This document shows positions 43,197 through 52,949 of a stretch of DNA of 64,000 nt, in pieces. Source of the stretch: Geminocystis herdmanii PCC 6308 (lineage in GTDB: Bacteria > Cyanobacteriota > Cyanobacteriia > Cyanobacteriales > Cyanobacteriaceae); NCBI RefSeq assembly GCF_000332235.1, contig NZ_CM001775.1:126713-190712 (forward strand), written 5' to 3'. A program made the position numbers and the translations under genes. Under the pieces are notes generated by a model. That model was given only the letters and a program-made list of their open reading frames with translations, was not told the origin of the DNA and did no database searches. Within the stretch, counting starts at the first letter, position 1; each line of letters starts with the position of its first letter.

Positions 43197-44650
43197 GAAA
43201 TATGAGTAAGATAAACTTTTTCTTGGTGTTTAATAGACTTAAAAAAATCGACTATAGGGCGAGGATAAGTAACCCCTAATGATATATTAAGCTCTTTTTG
43301 TTCCTGTGAGGATAATTTCCAAGGTTCATGGATTTTTTCTCCTCGAATAGCGGAAATTTCAGGCAACCAGTGACGCAAATAATCCCCGTGATAGTCATAA
43401 TCTTTCGATTGCTTGGGGATATTAAAGTAGCGAAAACCTCTAGCATCATTACCAATTCCAGCGGTATAATTCCAATTTCCCCAGTTGCTACAAACATCAT
43501 AATCGATTAAAAGAGACTCGAACCATTGGGCGCCCATTTGCCAATTTATGCCCAAATTTTTAGTTAAAAAACTGGCTACATTTTGCCTTCCTCGATTAGA
43601 CATAAAACCCGTTGACTTTAATTCTCTCATGTTGGCATCAATTAAAGGGTAGCCTGTTTGTCCCTCGCACCATGTTTCAAATATTGACCAATTTTCTTGC
43701 CAAGGGAGGGAGAGATTTTGTAACCCTGAGATATGAAAAATTTTGTTGCCATATTTAACCGCAGTAAAACGGAAAAAATCCCGCCAGAGTAATTCAAAAA
43801 TTAGCCAGTAAGTTGAGTCATTTTTAACTCTTTCTGCTTCATATTTTTTGACTTCTTCATAGATATAACGAGGGGAAAGACAACCCAAGGCTAACCAAGG
43901 AGAAAATTTAGAAGAATAGTCACTGCCTAACATTCCGTTACGGGTTTTTTTATAATCTTTTAAACAGTCTTTTTGCCAAAAATAATCTGTTAGTCTTTTA
44001 ATACCTTCGGTTTCGCCTCCTTGAAGATTTAAGACAGATTTTGATGAAGGTTTATAGTCTTCTAAACCTAATTCTTGTAAACGGGGAATTTCTCCTATTT
44101 TTATATCAAGAATTGGTGGTAATTTTTTTATAGTTTTTAGACAATTAGAAACAATACTTTTTTGTTCAATTTGTTTGCGAAAGTTAGTAAATAAATCAGG
44201 TATTTCTGTTATTTTATAGGGCAACTCTGAGGGATGATATAAGGTTGATTGCCAGATAGATTTTACTTTTATATTGGCTTGGGTTAATTTTTTTGTTAAT
44301 TGTTTTTCTACGTTAATTTCTTCGGCGGTAGCTTCTTGAGAAAAACAAACTAAGTCAACTTTATATTGAATAGCAATATCAGAAATAATATTTTCGGGGA
44401 TGCCTTGTCTAATAATTAAATTATTACCAATTTTTTGTAAAGAGTTGCGTAAATCTGTGACAGATTCGATTAAGAATTTGGCTCGAAATTTGCCCGTTTT
44501 AGGAAAGCCGAAGCTGGTGGTTTGAAAATGTCGATCGTCAAAACAATAAACAGGTATAATTATATCAGGATGATGGGCAAGAGCTTCGGTTAAAATTGCT
44601 TGATCATGAATCCTTAAATCATTACGAAACCAGAGTAAAATTGTTGTCAT
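43193..44650 (-). CDS. DASH-type cryptochrome / photolyase family protein
   Basis: A 485-residue FAD protein. The N-terminal photolyase domain (TTILLWFRNDLRIHDQAILT) is followed by the FAD-binding domain with MRELKSTGFMSNRGRQNVAS, WFESLLIDYDVCSNWGNWNY and YFNIPKQSKDYD, which are characteristic of Cry-DASH. Such proteins repair cyclobutane dimers in single-stranded DNA and may signal blue light. It is translationally coupled to the response regulator downstream. Confidence 0.92.
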   Translation of the reverse strand: MTTILLWFRNDLRIHDQAILTEALAHHPDIIIPVYCFDDRHFQTTSFGFPKTGKFRAKFLIESVTDLRNSLQKIGNNLIIRQGIPENIISDIAIQYKVDLVCFSQEATAEEINVEKQLTKKLTQANIKVKSIWQSTLYHPSELPYKITEIPDLFTNFRKQIEQKSIVSNCLKTIKKLPPILDIKIGEIPRLQELGLEDYKPSSKSVLNLQGGETEGIKRLTDYFWQKDCLKDYKKTRNGMLGSDYSSKFSPWLALGCLSPRYIYEEVKKYEAERVKNDSTYWLIFELLWRDFFRFTAVKYGNKIFHISGLQNLSLPWQENWSIFETWCEGQTGYPLIDANMRELKSTGFMSNRGRQNVASFLTKNLGINWQMGAQWFESLLIDYDVCSNWGNWNYTAGIGNDARGFRYFNIPKQSKDYDYHGDYLRHWLPEISAIRGEKIHEPWKLSSQEQKELNISLGVTYPRPIVDFFKSIKHQEKVYLTHIS

Positions 44651-45084
44651 TGCTTACTAAAAAACTGAAAGGAAGATGTTATTTAGCATATCATAAATAA
44701 AGATCAACTATCATTGAGAAAAGAAAGATTTAAACTCTATCAGGATTGAATATTATTCAACCCCTACGAAATAATAGAATATCTTTTTTATCAGATGTTT
44801 AATGATAAGGGATGAGATAAAATAAGTTTTCAAAAAAAGAAATAATGTCGAGAGAATGGTATAATCTTGGGAGAGTATCCTCAAGGATTTGTAAAATTTT
44901 ATCACCCCCTAACTTTTCTTCTGAAAAGGGAGAAGACAAGGAAGATTATTGATAAATTATTGAGGATTGCTATAGTCATAAAAATAAAGTATTTGTACCT
45001 TTGTACCTTAATCCCACTTTATTTTTTTTACTTTATTCCTTTGCGTCTTTGCGCCTTTGCGTGAAAAAAAAGAAACAGATAATT
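44651..45084. other. intergenic region between cryptochrome and rsmH
   Basis: Divergent promoter region. It contains the palindrome at 44743-44763 and a short TTTGCGYC octamer repeat (45040-45063) just before rsmH. A 65-codon frame here (44867-45064) shows no protein-like features. Confidence 0.6.
44743..44763. repeat. palindromic repeat
   Basis: GGATTGAAT-ATT-ATTCAACCC, with one mismatch in a 9-bp stem, closely related to the hairpin at 8464-8484. Confidence 0.6.
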
Positions 45085-45960
45085 ATGTCAGAAAAAGCAA
45101 CAAATTTTGTTCATGAATCAGTTTTACCCCAAGAAATTATCGAATATTTAAACATTGTAAAAAATGGTCATTATTTAGATGCGACTTTAGGAGGAGGAGG
45201 GCATACTAATCTGATCTTATCTTATAATGATACCGTAAAAGTGACAGCGATCGATCGAGATATTCAAGCCTTAAATTTTGCCCAAGAAAAGTTAAAAGAC
45301 TATGGAGAAAGAATCAGTTTTTGGCGGGGCAATTTTGCCGATTATTTACCGATAAATATTAAGTTTGATGGTATTATAGCCGATCTGGGGGTAAGTTCAC
45401 CGCAATTAGATCAAGGGGAAAGGGGTTTCAGTTTTCGTCATGACGGGGATTTGGATATGCGCATGGATAACAGTCAACACCTGATGGCAAAGGATATTGT
45501 TAACCGTTGGCAGGAAAAGCAGTTAGCGGATTTGATTTATGTTTATGGTGAAGAAAGGCTATCTCGCCGTATTGCGAAGGCTATCGTAGAAAAGCGCCCT
45601 TTTTCGACAACGGTGGAGTTAGCAAATGTCATCGCTTCTTGTGTGCCAAGTAAGTATCGTCATGGTAAAATACACCCTGCGACTCGTACTTTTCAGGCTT
45701 TGAGGATTAAGGTAAATGAAGAGTTAGCTTCTTTAGAGAAGTTTTTGCAAGTCGCGCCAAGTTGGCTAAAACCAGAGGGAAGAATGGCGGTTATTAGTTT
45801 CCATAGTTTAGAGGATCGTATCGTAAAAAATCAGTTTCGAGATCATGAGCTTTTAAAAATTATCACGAAAAAACCCATCATACCTAGTATAGAGGAACAA
45901 AGGACAAATGCAAGGTCTCGATCGGCTAAATTAAGGGTTGCCTATCGAGTAAAAGAGTAA
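45085..45960 (+). CDS. rsmH: 16S rRNA m4C1402 methyltransferase RsmH
   Basis: Methylates N4 of C1402 in the ribosomal P site. A 291-residue protein beginning [23 protein letters not shown]-binding [15 protein letters not shown], then [20 protein letters not shown] and [15 protein letters not shown] are diagnostic, as is the C-terminal [16 protein letters not shown]. The ATG at 45085 is the native start; an earlier in-frame ATG at 45001 would add non-homologous residues read from a repeat. Confidence 0.95.
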   Translation: MSEKATNFVHESVLPQEIIEYLNIVKNGHYLDATLGGGGHTNLILSYNDTVKVTAIDRDIQALNFAQEKLKDYGERISFWRGNFADYLPINIKFDGIIADLGVSSPQLDQGERGFSFRHDGDLDMRMDNSQHLMAKDIVNRWQEKQLADLIYVYGEERLSRRIAKAIVEKRPFSTTVELANVIASCVPSKYRHGKIHPATRTFQALRIKVNEELASLEKFLQVAPSWLKPEGRMAVISFHSLEDRIVKNQFRDHELLKIITKKPIIPSIEEQRTNARSRSAKLRVAYRVKE

Positions 45961-46015
45961 TGAGTAAAAAGTAAGGAGTAAGAAGTAAGAAGTAAGGAGT
46001 TAATAAATTTATGTT

Positions 46016-46070
46016 TTCTTTTGCCTTTTGCCTTTCATAAACTAAACATACAATTAATTTTGCCTACTTA
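46016..46070. mobile_element. dispersed repeat family A, truncated copy A4
   Basis: Ends like the right side of A5 (GCCTTTTGCCTTTCATAAAC...TTTTGCCTACTTA), truncated on the other side. Heptamer (AGTAAGA) repeats at 45962-46002 precede it and a family C copy starts immediately at 46071. Confidence 0.75.
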
Positions 46071-46204
46071 GGGTTTGCTGAATAAATCAGAAAGCTATTA
46101 AAATCAACAGTTTAGGCATAATACATTAACCAAAAAGTGTGCAGTTTTAAGGATTTTTATTCAAAAATTCAACACTTTTAACCTTATTTTTTAAAATACA
46201 ACTA
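46071..46204. mobile_element. dispersed repeat family C, copy C1
   Basis: About 134 bp from GGGTTTGCTGAATAAATCAG to AAAATACAACT, almost identical in inverse orientation to 59150-59283. The ends are not inverted repeats of each other. It may be the end piece of a larger insertion sequence. Confidence 0.75.
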
Positions 46205-46268
46205 AAAATTCTTCAGGATTGAAGCCCGTAATTTGGTAAAATAGATGAGAAAAGTATTAAAGTGAAAG

Positions 46269-47402
46269 ATGAAAAAGACAGTTGGGGTTATAGGAGGAGG
46301 GCAATTAGCATGGATGATGGCACAAGTTGCCTCCCAAGAAAATATCAATTTAGTGATACAAACTCCTTCCCCGACTGATTCGGCGGTGTCTTTGGCTAGT
46401 AAAACTATTTTTGGTTCGATCGATGATGCTAAGATTACAGCAGAGTTAGCAGAATTTTGTGATGTTATCACTTTTGAGAATGAATTTGTCAATTTGGAGG
46501 AGTTGCAAACACTAGCGGATAAGGGAGTAACTTTTTATCCTCGTCTTTCTAGCTTATCACCGTTACTGGATAAGTATGAGCAAAGATGTTTTTTGCAACA
46601 ACAAGGTTTGCCGACTCCTCATTTTAAGGCTTATGAATCTTCTTCGGATTTTGACAATTTTTCTTTTCCTTTGGTGTTAAAAACTCGTCGTCATGGTTAC
46701 GATGGACAAGGAACGATTATCATTAAGTCACCATCAGAATTAACCAGTATTTTGCCAAAATTTGACAATATTCCCTTGTTAATCGAGGAATTTGTGCCTT
46801 TCGATCGAGAATTAGCCGTTATTGGAGTGCGTAACCCATTGGGCGAAATTAAGATATATCCCGTAGTGACAACCTATCAAAAAAATCAGGTATGTCGTTG
46901 GGTAATTGCCCCCACTATGTTAACAACTTCTCAACAGGAAACCATAAACTCCATCGTACAAACGCTATTAATTAGTTTAGACTATGTAGGAGTATTAGGG
47001 ATAGAACTATTTTTAACTAAAAAGGGTGACATCTTAGTCAATGAAACCGCACCTCGCACCCATAATTCAGGACATTACACTTTAGATGCTTGTGTTACCT
47101 CTCAATTTGCTATGCAGTTACAAGCAGTGACGGGGAAAAAGTTAGGTAGTGTTGACTTAAAGTCATCTGGTGCTGTAATGGTAAACTTATTAGGCTTCGA
47201 GAATGCTGATAGTGACTATGAAGAAAAACGAGAGGAAATAATGAGACTTGGTACATTTGTTCACTGGTACGGCAAAAATGAATCTCGGTTAGGAAGAAAA
47301 CTAGGTCATGTTACCATGTTATTAGATGAAGATACCCCCGAAAAAAATCAGGAAAAAGGTAAATTAATCGCTCAACAAATAGAGTCTATTTGGTACTCTT
47401 AG
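46269..47402 (+). CDS. purK: N5-carboxyaminoimidazole ribonucleotide synthase
   Basis: ATP-dependent carboxylation of AIR to N5-CAIR in purine synthesis. A 377-residue ATP-grasp enzyme: VGVIGGGQLAWMMAQVA at the N-terminus, LKTRRHGYDGQGT in the ATP-grasp domain, IEEFVPFDRELAVIGVRN, and NETAPRTHNSGHYTLDACVTSQF near the metal site. It is preceded by repeats C1 and A4 and has no obvious operon partner. Confidence 0.95.
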   Translation: MKKTVGVIGGGQLAWMMAQVASQENINLVIQTPSPTDSAVSLASKTIFGSIDDAKITAELAEFCDVITFENEFVNLEELQTLADKGVTFYPRLSSLSPLLDKYEQRCFLQQQGLPTPHFKAYESSSDFDNFSFPLVLKTRRHGYDGQGTIIIKSPSELTSILPKFDNIPLLIEEFVPFDRELAVIGVRNPLGEIKIYPVVTTYQKNQVCRWVIAPTMLTTSQQETINSIVQTLLISLDYVGVLGIELFLTKKGDILVNETAPRTHNSGHYTLDACVTSQFAMQLQAVTGKKLGSVDLKSSGAVMVNLLGFENADSDYEEKREEIMRLGTFVHWYGKNESRLGRKLGHVTMLLDEDTPEKNQEKGKLIAQQIESIWYS

Positions 47403-47544
47403 GTAATGGAGAATGGAGAATTGAAAATTGAGAATTGTTAACAACGGCAGTATTTTTAAACCGCAAAAGTACGATAAAGTGTAATCAATTTGTTCATGAT
47501 TTTAAAAATGTATAATTAGTAAATTTCTTTGAGGGTTATTAGTT

Positions 47545-50004
47545 ATGAAAAAACAGTTTTTTTTCCTAAGTATAAGTATTGTTTTTAGTTGCTTATTTCC
47601 TCAACAAATTAAAGCCGCAGAAAAGATTGATTTTGTTCATAGTTCTCTTATATTCTCTATTTCGATCGAATCCTTAGAAACTTTTGCTAAAACGGGAGAA
47701 ATGAAGGGAGATTTACAGCAATATAGCTCATCTTTAGACGCAAAAACCTTAACAGAAATACGCTATTTTCTTAATAAAACTCATGATATTGATCCCTTAA
47801 TCATGTCGAAATTAAGTCGTACTTCTTTAGCAGAAGACTTATTAAAAGAGTTAGGGAAAGTGATTTCTACCCATAGAAATAAAAATGGATTTTATGCAAT
47901 TCGGGGGGCAATTTTAACAACTGCGAATGAGAAAAAATCATGGACAATTTTAGATGTTTTTCGCAGTTTTCCTACTTCTAGTATCTATGTTAATTTGGAA
48001 TTATTAGCACAGTTAAAAGATGATTTATTTCTCTATCAAAGTTATCGAGATGCTATTGCAAAATCGATCGAGGTTAGAGCAAACACAGACAAGGCACAAT
48101 ATGCAGATTTAAACTTAAACACCCTCGAAAATTTAAGTCAAAAAGGCACATATCAAGTGGCAAAAGAAACCATTACTATTGAAAAACAAGACTTGAGACA
48201 AACAGATAAAGGATTTGTAAGAGAATATAGTTTTGAGGTAGATGTCTATTTTCCGCAAAATACAGAGGAAAAGAAACCTTTAATCTTAATATCCCATGGA
48301 TTTGGCTCATTAAAAGATAATTTCGCTAATTTAGCCCAGCATTTAGCTAGTTATGGTTTTATAGTCGCAATACCTCAACACATTGGCAGTGATTTACAAT
48401 ACCGTGAAGAATTGTTAAAAGGATCATTAAGCAGTGCCTTAAGTCCTGTAGAATATATTGCTAGACCTCAAGATATGTCCTCAGTTATCGATCGACTGCA
48501 AGAATTGGCATCAGAAAGCGAAATTTGGTCAAAAAGAGTCGATTTAAGCAAAATAGGCGCTATTGGCGATTCTTTAGGGGGTACTACGGTTTTATCTTTG
48601 GCAGGAGCACCCCTTAATATATCACGATTAAAGACAGAATGTGATCAAAATCAAGTGATTGTCAACACTGCCTTAATTTTGCAATGTCAAGGAAGCCATC
48701 TTCCTCCTGTGGAATATAATCTACAAGACTCAAGAATTAAAGCCGTCATCGCAACTCATCCCCTCACCAGTGCGATTTTTGGTGCTGAAAGTTTGAGTAA
48801 AATAAAAATACCGATTATGATTACCGCAGGGGGTAATGACGTAATTACTCCTGTCGTCATTGAGCAAGTACATCCTTTTATTTGGTTACAAAGTCCATTC
48901 AAACATCTCTTATTTTATCAACCAGGTACTCATTTTAGTTCTACTCAACCGAGTCAACAATATACTTTAACTAATTTACCTGAAGTATTAATTGGTAAAA
49001 ATCGGGATGTCACTAGCCAATATTTTCATGGCATAGCAGTTGCTTTTATGGAAGCCTACTTAAATAATAACTCTCAATATTTAGCTTATCTTACTCCTAA
49101 TTATGGAGAATTTGCTAGTAATGATAAATTTAATATTTTTCAAATTAATGATTTAACTGAGGAAAATATTATAGAAGTTTTTGGGAATAATTTACCTATC
49201 AAAATTGTACCTCCTTTAGTGGTTTCTTTTCCCTTAGCAAATGACTATGATTCTGTGGTGGAAGAAATTAAAAATACGGGAATTTTAAAAGTAGCTTATT
49301 CTCAAAATTCTCCTCCTTTTGGCTTTATTAATAAAGAGGGATATTGGGAAGGTTATTGTAATTTTTTAGCCCATGAGTTAGCTAGTTATTTAGAACTACA
49401 ATTAGAATTGTCTTTTAAGCCAGATGTCGTTTTTTTACCTTCTAGTTTAAATAATAGTTTAGTTAAAAATGGTGAAGTTCATTTAGAATGTGGTGCTAAT
49501 AGTATGAGTCAAAATCTTGATGATATTAGTTTTTCCATTCCTTTTTTTGTGACGGGAAATCATTTTTTAATTCCTCAAACTATGGAGAAAACATTTAATC
49601 CGAATCAGTCGTTACAAAATTTTAAAATTGGGGTAGTGAATAATTCTACTACTGCTAATTTTTTACAGGAAAAATATCCCCAAGTTAAACCCATTTATTT
49701 TGATGAAGTTTCTGCCATTGAAAAACAAATTGAGGCTCTGGAAAACGGCTCGATCGATGCTATTATAGACAGTAAAATTTTATTAGATAATCTACGATCG
49801 AATCTTAAAAATCCTGAAGATTATCAGATAGTGCCACCGTTACCTTTAAACTGTGATTTTTATGGTTTATTATTGCCCAAACAAGATAGCCAATGGATAG
49901 AAATAGTTAATAATTTTTTAAATAAAACTCCTTTAACAAAACAATATTTTTCTCCTGAAATTGAAGATAATTTGGCAAAAACTCTCAATTATTGTTTAAA
50001 ATAA
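47545..50004 (+). CDS. DUF1400/alpha-beta hydrolase fused to a solute-binding domain
   Basis: An 819-residue exported protein. A signal peptide (about 1-24, ending IKAA) is followed by a DUF1400 domain (about 25-155) and an alpha/beta hydrolase domain (about 210-500), with LILISHGFGSLKDN and the nucleophile elbow GDSLGG. A type 3 periplasmic solute-binding domain comes last (about 585-819: ILKVAYSQNSPPFGF...GYWEGYCNFLAHELA). The first three parts form a known cyanobacterial lipase-like architecture; the added binding domain is unusual. It may sense or deliver a ligand to the hydrolase (inference). A family B element begins right after the stop. Confidence 0.82.
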   Translation: MKKQFFFLSISIVFSCLFPQQIKAAEKIDFVHSSLIFSISIESLETFAKTGEMKGDLQQYSSSLDAKTLTEIRYFLNKTHDIDPLIMSKLSRTSLAEDLLKELGKVISTHRNKNGFYAIRGAILTTANEKKSWTILDVFRSFPTSSIYVNLELLAQLKDDLFLYQSYRDAIAKSIEVRANTDKAQYADLNLNTLENLSQKGTYQVAKETITIEKQDLRQTDKGFVREYSFEVDVYFPQNTEEKKPLILISHGFGSLKDNFANLAQHLASYGFIVAIPQHIGSDLQYREELLKGSLSSALSPVEYIARPQDMSSVIDRLQELASESEIWSKRVDLSKIGAIGDSLGGTTVLSLAGAPLNISRLKTECDQNQVIVNTALILQCQGSHLPPVEYNLQDSRIKAVIATHPLTSAIFGAESLSKIKIPIMITAGGNDVITPVVIEQVHPFIWLQSPFKHLLFYQPGTHFSSTQPSQQYTLTNLPEVLIGKNRDVTSQYFHGIAVAFMEAYLNNNSQYLAYLTPNYGEFASNDKFNIFQINDLTEENIIEVFGNNLPIKIVPPLVVSFPLANDYDSVVEEIKNTGILKVAYSQNSPPFGFINKEGYWEGYCNFLAHELASYLELQLELSFKPDVVFLPSSLNNSLVKNGEVHLECGANSMSQNLDDISFSIPFFVTGNHFLIPQTMEKTFNPNQSLQNFKIGVVNNSTTANFLQEKYPQVKPIYFDEVSAIEKQIEALENGSIDAIIDSKILLDNLRSNLKNPEDYQIVPPLPLNCDFYGLLLPKQDSQWIEIVNNFLNKTPLTKQYFSPEIEDNLAKTLNYCLK

Positions 50005-50199
50005 ACCTGAGTTCGATATAAAAATAGATGAGGGCTGACTTGGAAGACAGGCAGACAGGCAGACAGGAAGATTGTATTTCCTGTGAATGAATAAAATTCT
50101 CTCAAAAGTACATCAAATATTAAGAATTTTTCTCCCTGTCCACTTGTCCACTTGTCCACCTGTCTAGTTTTCATCATTTTCTTTATGTCGAACTGAGGT
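50005..50199. mobile_element. dispersed repeat family B, copy B3
   Basis: 195 bp from ACCTGAGTTCGATATAAA to TTTATGTCGAACTGAGGT, in the opposite orientation to B1, with GACAGGCA octamers at the left and GTCCACTT octamers at the right. It is flanked by AAAATAA (49998-50004 and 50200-50206). The left AAAATAA includes the stop codon of the upstream gene. Confidence 0.9.
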
Positions 50200-50272
50200 A
50201 AAATAAGGGTTAAAACCCTCACTACGAACAAAGTTTATCATTCTTAATTCTTAATTCCTAATTCCTCATTCC

Positions 50273-51079
50273 TTAGTGTCTATCCCAACCAGATTGAGTT
50301 AAGCTCGATCGACGAGTATTTCTATTATTTTCTTGTGTATTTCTGGGGGCAACAACAGGTTTAACGATTTGTTTTTGTGGTTGTACATCAGGAGAAACGA
50401 TTTCTTGAATAGTGCCTTGAGGTATTTCTTCAGGTACGACAGGGGAAGTATTGGTTACTCCTAAATTATCAATAGTTTCAGGATTATTCACCTCACTATT
50501 ATTATTGAGAGGGAGAGGAGTTTGGGCGGAGGCAGAATCGTAGCTAAAATAAACATGACCTAACATTTTACCTTCATAGGTTCTTTTACTAAAGCGCCAT
50601 CCCGGATTTAGTTGTATTTTCATGGGTTGCCCATTCAAACCTTGTGCTGTACCTACTACAATGGGAGGTTGCCCCAGATTTTTACGATTATTACCAATTA
50701 GCAATAAATTTCCGTCTTTTTCGACTAGATTTAAGAGAATGTCTAAACCGTAGTCTTGTCCATCCGCTCTGATAGAATAACCATTAGCATCAGTACTACG
50801 ACGACAATGACCACTAAAATCAAAATTAACTAATAGTAAGTCCACATTAACAGGATTAGAGCCTGATTCACTCCAACAAGCATTTTTCCCCGCAATCTGT
50901 TCTATTACAATTAAGTTGTATTTATTGTCCCCATAGGGTTGAGCTACAGCGATAAACTCAGATTGATTTACTTCTGTTTCTTGAAATGTGACTGCTTGTG
51001 CCGATGAAAACGGTAAAATAGCGGAGAGGGTTGTTAAAGCTAAAACTGATAATTTGGTAGATATAAATGATTTAAGCAT
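50273..51079 (-). CDS. DUF3747 exported protein
   Basis: A 268-residue protein with a signal peptide (to about residue 30, ...SAQA) and a DUF3747 domain (about 31-195: FIAVAQPYGDNKYNLIVIEQ, then CWSESGSNPVNVDLLL and LNPGWRFSKRTYEGKMLGHV). A low-complexity, Pro/Gln/Asn-rich tail follows. The family is cyanobacteria-specific and of unknown function, presumably in the periplasm or outer envelope. Confidence 0.85.
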   Translation of the reverse strand: MLKSFISTKLSVLALTTLSAILPFSSAQAVTFQETEVNQSEFIAVAQPYGDNKYNLIVIEQIAGKNACWSESGSNPVNVDLLLVNFDFSGHCRRSTDANGYSIRADGQDYGLDILLNLVEKDGNLLLIGNNRKNLGQPPIVVGTAQGLNGQPMKIQLNPGWRFSKRTYEGKMLGHVYFSYDSASAQTPLPLNNNSEVNNPETIDNLGVTNTSPVVPEEIPQGTIQEIVSPDVQPQKQIVKPVVAPRNTQENNRNTRRSSLTQSGWDRH

Positions 51080-51309
51080 AGTTGATTTCTTTTGATGATT
51101 GAATTTTTTTTCCTCACAGCCAAAATTGCTGTAACTATTATAAATAATACTAGGACATCCTTTGATACATTTTAAGGTTAAATTGTTGATTCTGTTGAAA
51201 GTTATATCATTTGACCCCTCGATCGACTATTATGTTCCTTAATCGATGTTATTAGCAAAGAATTAAAAAGATTCAGGAGTTAAAATTGTTTCACCACAAT
51301 TAATGGCAA

Positions 51310-52458
51310 TTAGGAATTTTCAATAACAACTCTGGGTAAACGATGTTTAAAACTGCATAAAATTTCCCATGAAATTGTGCCGATCGAATTTGCCCAATCA
51401 TCAGCAGTAATTTCTAAATCTCCCTCTTTACCTAATAAGGTAACAGTTTCTTCTACTTCTAAATCAGGAAAATCTGTGATATTTAACATTAATTGATCCA
51501 TGGTAATATTACCAATTTGATCAGCAAATTTACCTCTAATTATTACTTTCATTTTATTAGATAATAAACGAGGAATGCCGTCAGCGTAGCCGATACCTAC
51601 CACCGCAATTTTTGTAGCTTGATCACACTTAAAAGTATGTCCATAACTTACCCCAGTGCCGGGGGATAAGGTTTTTATTTGAGTAATACGAGCTTTCACT
51701 TCGAGGGCTGGTTGTAATTTTATCGTGTCGTGTAAATGAGGAGCAGGATAAATACCATATAAAGCTAAACCAACTCTCACCATATCATAATGTAAGGTTC
51801 GATCGCACAAAGTACCCGCAGAGTTAGCTAAATGTAAACGAGGAATATCAACACCCGTGGCTTTTAAAGCGGAGATTACTTCCTCAAAACGAGAATGTTG
51901 TAACTTCATCACGGTGGTATCCACATCATCCGCCGTGGCTAAATGAGAATAAATACTACTTATGTGTAACTGGGGGAATTGTTGAATATAGTTAACAAAG
52001 TCTATCCCATTATGCCAATGAGTGCCAAGCCGTGACATTCCTGTATCTAACTTGAGATGCACTGATAAAGTAGCGTTGAGTTGTGCTAAAGTTTCCCCAA
52101 AAATAAAAGCCTGATGGGGAGTGCATAAAGTAGGCTCAAGGTTATATTTTACTATATCCTTGATCTGTTCGATCGAATTGATCGCACCTAAAATCATAAT
52201 CGGCGCAAGGATACCAGCTTCTCTTAATTCTATCCCTTCAGGTAGAGTCGCAATAGCTAAAGAGTCCACTCCTGATTGTAAAATAGTTTGTGCAACTTTT
52301 ACCGCTCCATGACCATAGGCATCGGCTTTAATCACCGCCATTAACTGAGTGTGAGGATTGAGAAAACTTTTTAAGGCTTGGACATTATCAACTAAGGCTT
52401 GATGATTAATGTTAACCCATGCCCGTTGTTGTTGATATTGAGTCGAAAAATGATTCAC
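51310..52458 (-). CDS. alr: alanine racemase
   Basis: PLP enzyme converting L- to D-alanine for peptidoglycan. A 382-residue protein with the PLP-lysine motif VIKADAYGHGAVKVAQ near residue 40, GYADGIPRLLSNKMKV and the catalytic Tyr region (TGVSYGHTF). Heptamer-like AGTAATA repeats (52469-52508) precede its start. Confidence 0.95.
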   Translation of the reverse strand: MNHFSTQYQQQRAWVNINHQALVDNVQALKSFLNPHTQLMAVIKADAYGHGAVKVAQTILQSGVDSLAIATLPEGIELREAGILAPIMILGAINSIEQIKDIVKYNLEPTLCTPHQAFIFGETLAQLNATLSVHLKLDTGMSRLGTHWHNGIDFVNYIQQFPQLHISSIYSHLATADDVDTTVMKLQHSRFEEVISALKATGVDIPRLHLANSAGTLCDRTLHYDMVRVGLALYGIYPAPHLHDTIKLQPALEVKARITQIKTLSPGTGVSYGHTFKCDQATKIAVVGIGYADGIPRLLSNKMKVIIRGKFADQIGNITMDQLMLNITDFPDLEVEETVTLLGKEGDLEITADDWANSIGTISWEILCSFKHRLPRVVIENS

Positions 52459-52537
52459 GGTGACAAATAAAAAGTAATAAGTAATAAGTAAAAAGTAATA
52501 AATAATAAACTATAGCCATTACTACAAACAGATAATT

Positions 52538-52765
52538 TTAGCAAATATTATCTAATTGAAGCACAAATTTAAGTAAAATATTTTCTCCTGATAAAGTAAG
52601 AGGATAATTTAATATTTCCATTGTTTTATCTTCTCGATAAATCTCTACTTTTTTATCTTGAGGATTGATTAACCAACCTAATCTAGTGCCATTATCAATA
52701 TACTCTCTCATTTTATCTTGTAAAGTTTTTAAGTCATCTTGAGATTTTTAATTATAGGGCATACT
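52538..52765 (-). pseudogene. Uma2 family, C-terminal remnant
   Basis: An open frame ending at TAA 52538-52540 reads SQDDLKTLQDKMREYIDNGT, then RLGWLINPQDKKVEIYREDK and LTLSGENILLKFVLQLDNIC, the C-terminal half of a Uma2 protein. Upstream the frame is closed by a stop after the trace MPYN, and no N-terminal part is found. The gap 52459-52949 contains this and the family A copy. Confidence 0.8.
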
Positions 52766-52818
52766 ATTAATCTTTATACTATGGGTTATTATTAGTAAAA
52801 ATAACCTAATTCCACCTA

Positions 52819-52947
52819 TAAGTACTCATGCAAAATAGATTGTGAATTTTAAAATTAATTAAAATAACTTACATCTTTGTTGCCTCTTGCCTTTTGCCTT
52901 TTGCCTTTCATAAAGTAAACATACAATTAATTTTGCCTACTCACTTA
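52819..52947. mobile_element. dispersed repeat family A, full copy A5
   Basis: 129 bp in inverse orientation to A2 and A3, from TAAGTACTCATGCAAAAT to ATTTTGCCTACTCACTTA, with GCCTTTT heptamers inside. It ends two bases before the start codon of the restriction-modification gene, so it provides that gene's whole leader. Confidence 0.88.
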
Positions 52948-52949
52948 TT

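Noticed and set aside
44867-45064. 65-codon frame before rsmH
   Set aside because: It has no ribosome-binding site or homology and overlaps the promoter region and octamer repeat of rsmH.
45001-45084. N-terminal extension of RsmH
   Set aside because: The extra 28 residues come from a repeat-like tract; the family start is at 45085.
49989-50231. 80-codon minus-strand frame
   Set aside because: It is read through family B repeat B3 and its target duplications.
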